From an uncultured Christensenellaceae bacterium (lineage in GTDB: Bacteria > Bacillota > Clostridia > Christensenellales > Christensenellaceae), in the NCBI GenBank assembly GCA_934438035.1, contig CAKSBK010000026.1, forward strand, positions 1 to 8,826: a stretch of DNA of 8,826 nt, written 5' to 3'. The notes beneath the pieces are model-generated. The model ran no database searches and was not told the origin of the DNA. It worked only from the letters and a program-made list of their open reading frames with translations. Shown here piece by piece: positions 5,845 through 8,826 of this stretch. The stretch's first letter is position 1, and each line of letters opens with the position of its first letter. The translations under genes and the position numbers were made by a program.

Positions 5845-5867
5845 TACGGAGGAACGAGTCCTCCGTA
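5845..5867 (-). terminator. Terminator of the glycyl radical enzyme operon
   Basis: TACGGAGGA (5845-5853) pairs perfectly over 9 bp with TCCTCCGTA (5859-5867), with a 5-base loop. Seven T follow on the minus strand (5844-5838). It begins 8 bases after the activase stop codon. A plus-strand T-run (5871-5876) also follows the hairpin, so it could work in both directions. Confidence 0.9.
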
Positions 5868-5875
5868 AAAATTTT

Positions 5876-6748
5876 TTATTGTACGTCGTCTGAGCCGACT
5901 GTTACCTTTACGCCGGAAGCGGTGAATAACGCCGCAATTTCTTTAAGGCGCTCGGGAGTTTGCGTTGGTATTCCCGCATATTCGTAGCTTCTGTTAAGAG
6001 CGGTGTATTTGCTTTTGGCAAGGCTGTGAAACGGAAGAACGTCAACGGGAATGTTTAACTGCGCCGCAAAGTCCGCGCTGCGCTTTAGGTTGATGTCGTC
6101 GTCGTTAAAGCCGGGAATAAGGGGGATTCTCATTGTAATATCCTTATCCTTAAGCGCCCGGAAATTTTCTTTAACAAGCTCGTTTCCCTTGCCGGTGTAA
6201 AGACGCATCTTTTCAGAGTCGCTGTGCTTAAAGTCTATCAAATATTGATCTATATACGGCAAAAGGAGTTTTCTCTTATCCTCTCCGAAAACGCCGTGAG
6301 TTTCTATACACATATGTATACCCAAGGCTTTAAGCTTTTTAAAGACGTCTGTTAAATAGTCGAGCTGAAGCGTGGGCTCTCCGCCGGAGAATGTTACGCC
6401 GCCGCCGCTCTTTCTGTAAAACTTTACGTCTTTTATAATTTCTGCTACAAGCTCGTCTGCGGAAAGCTCATAGCCGAAGCATTTTATCGCTTCGTTGGGA
6501 CAGACATACGCACAGTCTTCGCAGTGGGTGCAGCCTTCGCTTGCACCCCTGCTTCCGCCTGTTTTACATATTCTTTCGCATGCAAGACAGCCCGTGCACT
6601 TTTCTTCGTAAAAAGCGTTTTGCTTTTTAAAGCTTTGGCTTTCGGGGTTTGCGCACCAGCCGCATTTAAGGTCGCAGCCCTTTAAAAATACGTTTGTGCG
6701 TATTCCTCTTCCGTCGTGTATGCAATACCTTTGAATGGAATATATCAT
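5876..6748 (-). CDS. Glycyl radical enzyme activating enzyme (radical SAM)
   Basis: A 290-residue cytoplasmic activase that uses S-adenosylmethionine and a [4Fe-4S] cluster to abstract hydrogen from the conserved Gly of its partner enzyme and create the stable glycyl radical. The radical-SAM cluster motif is Cys25-x3-Cys29-x2-Cys32 (GCDLKCGWC), with SGGEP (121-125) for SAM binding. An inserted ferredoxin-like domain has two more cluster motifs, Cys51-x2-Cys54-x2-Cys57-x3-Cys61 and Cys73-x2-Cys76-x2-Cys79-x3-Cys83. Such an insert is typical of activases of non-pyruvate glycyl radical enzymes and absent from the classical pyruvate formate-lyase activase. DFKH (172-175) and IPLIPGFND (208-216) are also conserved. 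Its ATG overlaps the stop of the upstream glycyl radical enzyme as ATGA. It lacks a strong ribosome site, so translation is probably coupled and the two proteins are a dedicated pair. Confidence 0.95.
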   Translation of the reverse strand: MIYSIQRYCIHDGRGIRTNVFLKGCDLKCGWCANPESQSFKKQNAFYEEKCTGCLACERICKTGGSRGASEGCTHCEDCAYVCPNEAIKCFGYELSADELVAEIIKDVKFYRKSGGGVTFSGGEPTLQLDYLTDVFKKLKALGIHMCIETHGVFGEDKRKLLLPYIDQYLIDFKHSDSEKMRLYTGKGNELVKENFRALKDKDITMRIPLIPGFNDDDINLKRSADFAAQLNIPVDVLPFHSLAKSKYTALNRSYEYAGIPTQTPERLKEIAALFTASGVKVTVGSDDVQ

Positions 6749-8826
6749 GCGAAGCTCATTTCCGTTCTGTCTATGATGTCGTCCTGAATATCCTTGTTAA
6801 GGTCAACGAAGAAAGCGGTGTAACCTGCAACTCTTACGACTAGGTCGCGGTAAGACTGCGGGTCTTTCTGAGCCGCTTCAAGAGTCTCTCTGGAAACCAC
6901 GTTAAACTGAATATGGTAGCCGCCGGCCTCGAAGAACGTACGGATGACGTCAACCAAGCATCTTAATCCCTTTTCGCCCTTTAAAGCGGAGGGATGATAT
7001 TTTTGGTTATACTGCGAACCGTTCGTCAAAATCATATGATCTATTGAAGCGACTGAGAGCGCCGCCTGTGTGGGACCGTTTTTCTCCGTGCCGTGAACGG
7101 GGGAGCAAGCCTCCGCAATGGGCATACGTGCCTTTCTTCCGTTCGGAAGAGCGCCGCAGACCTCACCTAACGGTACGTTTGCGGAGTTGGAATATATTCC
7201 GGGGGTGAATATTCCGCCCCTCGGGCTTTCGTATTTTTCCACCATCTCGCAGAAAGCGGTTGCAACATCTCTTGCGATTGAGTCTACCTTCGGGTCATTG
7301 TTGCCGTATTTGTTTATTTTCTTTGTTACCATGAGATATACGTCGTCGTAGCCCTCGAAATTATGAGCTATAGCTTCGTTTAAACGCTCCATGGTGAGAA
7401 CCTTGTCTTCAAAAACAAGCTTCTTTATTGCGTAAAGAGAATCTACGGTATCCGCAAGACCGACCGCCTGTATTCCGTCCGTGTTATACTTTGCGCCGCC
7501 TGCCATAACCTCTTGGCCGGTTTCTATGCAGTCGTCGGTAATTGCGGTTACAAAAGGTATGGGAGCAAGGCGGGCGTGCATTACGTCAACAACGTTTGTT
7601 ACGACTACCTGATGCTTTAACAGCTCGTCCATCTGAAGAAGGAACTTGTTAAACAGGTCTTCATAGGAGCTAAACGTAACTCCGGTGTCTTCGGAAAGCC
7701 TTTTTTTAGTCATGGGATCAACGCCGCCGTTTAAGGTTAATTCAAGGCATTTTGTAAGATTAAAATATCCCGAATTTGTAAAGCCGTTTAATTTGCCCTG
7801 GATTCCCGGCTCAACGCAGCCTATAACGCCGAAGTATTCTCTTGCGTCTTCAAGGGAAAATCCCTTCATCGTAAGTGCGGGTATGGCGATTTCGTCGTTA
7901 TACATTGCGGGCATGCCTACGCCTTCTCTTATTACCTCTGCGCAGAGCATGAGAAAATCCTCAGGGCTGTTGCGGTTTACTCTTACGCATACGGAGGGCT
8001 GGGGCATGTGAACTCTTGCGGTAGCTTCAAGCATCATGTAAGAAAGTTCGTTTGTGTCGTCTCTGCCGTGCTTATCCTGTCCGCCCAAGGTGATGGCCTG
8101 AGAAATGGGGTGACCGCCGAACGCTTTAGAATCTTCCTCGTTCCAAACCTGAATGATGGAGCCTATCTTAAGCCAGAGGTTGTCTATAAGCTCGGAAGCC
8201 TCTTCTTTTGTAATTACGCCCTCTTCAAGGTCTTTTTTATAGAAGGGATATAAAATATGGTCAAGCCTTCCTAAAGAAATACCCGTTCCGTCGGATTCTA
8301 TCTGAGTTATCAGCTGTATAAAGTAAATCGCCTGAACGGCTTCTCTGAAGCTTTGGGGCGCTTCATAGGGAACGCGCGAGCAAATCTCGCTTATTTTAAG
8401 AAGCTCTTTTCTTCTTTCGGGAGAGGCGGTCTTCGCCTGGTCTATCGCAAGGTTGGAAAATCTTTCGGCGAAAGCCTTAACGGCGTCACAGGTGGTGATT
8501 ATTGCCTCGTAAAGCGGAATCTTTTCCACGCCGTCTTTCATTGCGTAATCAAGCTCGGAAAGCTTTTCCTGCGCGCGCTCTTTTATGCCCTTAAAGCCGT
8601 GGTCAAGCACGTTTTCAAAGTTTAAAAGCCAATGTCCGCAGCCCTTTGTCAATGTGTAGCCGCAGGTGAAAACGAGCGCGTCCATTGCGTTTTTGGTTTT
8701 TTCGCTTAAAAGAGCGATTGTGCTGTCATATACGTTTTTGTCAAACCAATAGGGGTAAATTTCTCTTATGGTGTTTTTGGTTTCTTCGGAGATTCTGAAA
8801 ACGGAGCCGTCTCTTTTTTCGAATTT
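6745..8826 (-). CDS. Glycyl radical enzyme, glycerol/diol dehydratase-like, substrate unassigned (5' end outside window)
   Basis: 693 residues are visible (numbered from the codon at 8824-8826). The frame stays open to the window edge, and the usual ATG-like start at 8685 is internal, so about 95 N-terminal residues are missing from a protein of roughly 790. The catalytic motif is GCVEP with Cys337 (codon 7816-7818) and Glu339. The radical site is RVAGY with Gly668 (6823-6825), 331 residues after the Cys, the spacing I recall for hydroxyproline dehydratase (434 and 765). The GCVE motif with a single Cys excludes pyruvate formate-lyase, which has Cys-Cys. His65 in GHWLLNFENVL lines up with the catalytic His of glycerol and hydroxyproline dehydratases. 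The stretch ESDGTGISLGRLD (177-189) differs from the ESNGHS form I recall in those enzymes. The family performs radical dehydrations, C-N, C-S or C-O cleavages and decarboxylations in anaerobes, and I cannot assign which. The gene overlaps its activase by 4 bases. Confidence 0.93.
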   Translation of the reverse strand, partial: KFEKRDGSVFRISEETKNTIREIYPYWFDKNVYDSTIALLSEKTKNAMDALVFTCGYTLTKGCGHWLLNFENVLDHGFKGIKERAQEKLSELDYAMKDGVEKIPLYEAIITTCDAVKAFAERFSNLAIDQAKTASPERRKELLKISEICSRVPYEAPQSFREAVQAIYFIQLITQIESDGTGISLGRLDHILYPFYKKDLEEGVITKEEASELIDNLWLKIGSIIQVWNEEDSKAFGGHPISQAITLGGQDKHGRDDTNELSYMMLEATARVHMPQPSVCVRVNRNSPEDFLMLCAEVIREGVGMPAMYNDEIAIPALTMKGFSLEDAREYFGVIGCVEPGIQGKLNGFTNSGYFNLTKCLELTLNGGVDPMTKKRLSEDTGVTFSSYEDLFNKFLLQMDELLKHQVVVTNVVDVMHARLAPIPFVTAITDDCIETGQEVMAGGAKYNTDGIQAVGLADTVDSLYAIKKLVFEDKVLTMERLNEAIAHNFEGYDDVYLMVTKKINKYGNNDPKVDSIARDVATAFCEMVEKYESPRGGIFTPGIYSNSANVPLGEVCGALPNGRKARMPIAEACSPVHGTEKNGPTQAALSVASIDHMILTNGSQYNQKYHPSALKGEKGLRCLVDVIRTFFEAGGYHIQFNVVSRETLEAAQKDPQSYRDLVVRVAGYTAFFVDLNKDIQDDIIDRTEMSFA

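Noticed and set aside
6745..8685. ATG at 8685 as the start of the glycyl radical enzyme
   Set aside because: The frame continues open for 47 more codons to the window edge with family-like sequence (DGSVFRISEETK), and the catalytic residues would otherwise be about 144 positions too early.
6745..8826. Annotation as pyruvate formate-lyase
   Set aside because: The active site reads Gly-Cys-Val-Glu with a single Cys, whereas pyruvate formate-lyase has adjacent Cys-Cys; the activase also has the two extra cluster motifs typical of the other subfamilies.

Overview
The window looks like a chromosomal stretch of a strictly anaerobic, moderately low-GC Gram-positive bacterium (Bacillota, probably Clostridia). 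The basis is GGAGG-type ribosome binding sites, sigma-A-like TTGACA/TATAAT promoters, many short intrinsic terminators between small transcription units, an oxygen-sensitive glycyl radical enzyme, and a YHYH-motif secreted protein. I cannot name the genus. I see no transposase, integrase, CRISPR array, tRNA or rRNA.

Layout from left to right. (1) At 74-1758 a plus-strand unit has its own promoter and encodes a zinc-dependent medium-chain alcohol/polyol dehydrogenase, followed 6 bases later by a small surface protein with a histidine-rich YHYH motif. It ends at a terminator shared with the next, convergent gene. (2) At 1769-3059 a single minus-strand gene encodes a polytopic O-antigen ligase/polymerase (Wzy_C) family protein with its own promoters. 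(3) At 3096-4912 a minus-strand cytoplasmic GH36 alpha-galactosidase of the short, Thermotoga GalA-like type has its own terminator, a leader hairpin, and a promoter whose -35 box sits between two arms of an 11-bp inverted repeat, a likely operator. (4) At 4913-5157 there is a 245-bp gap with no gene I can support, holding a perfect 16-bp palindrome. (5) At 5158-5813 a minus-strand two-helix membrane protein carries an Mrr-like nuclease-fold domain that appears to have lost its catalytic acidic residue. (6) At 5845-8826 a minus-strand operon encodes a glycyl radical enzyme of the glycerol/diol dehydratase-like class (5' end outside the window) and, overlapping it by ATGA, its dedicated radical-SAM activase. 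It ends at a strong terminator.

Functionally the window is mostly a set of separately regulated monocistronic or bicistronic units, not one pathway. The best candidate for unknown biochemistry is the glycyl radical enzyme. Its catalytic Cys, Glu, Gly-radical and an N-terminal His are intact, but a second active-site stretch differs from what I recall of glycerol and hydroxyproline dehydratases, so its substrate is unassigned. The alpha-galactosidase operator and the degenerate membrane-bound Mrr-like protein are the next most useful leads. I do not see evidence here for a complete new multi-gene system.
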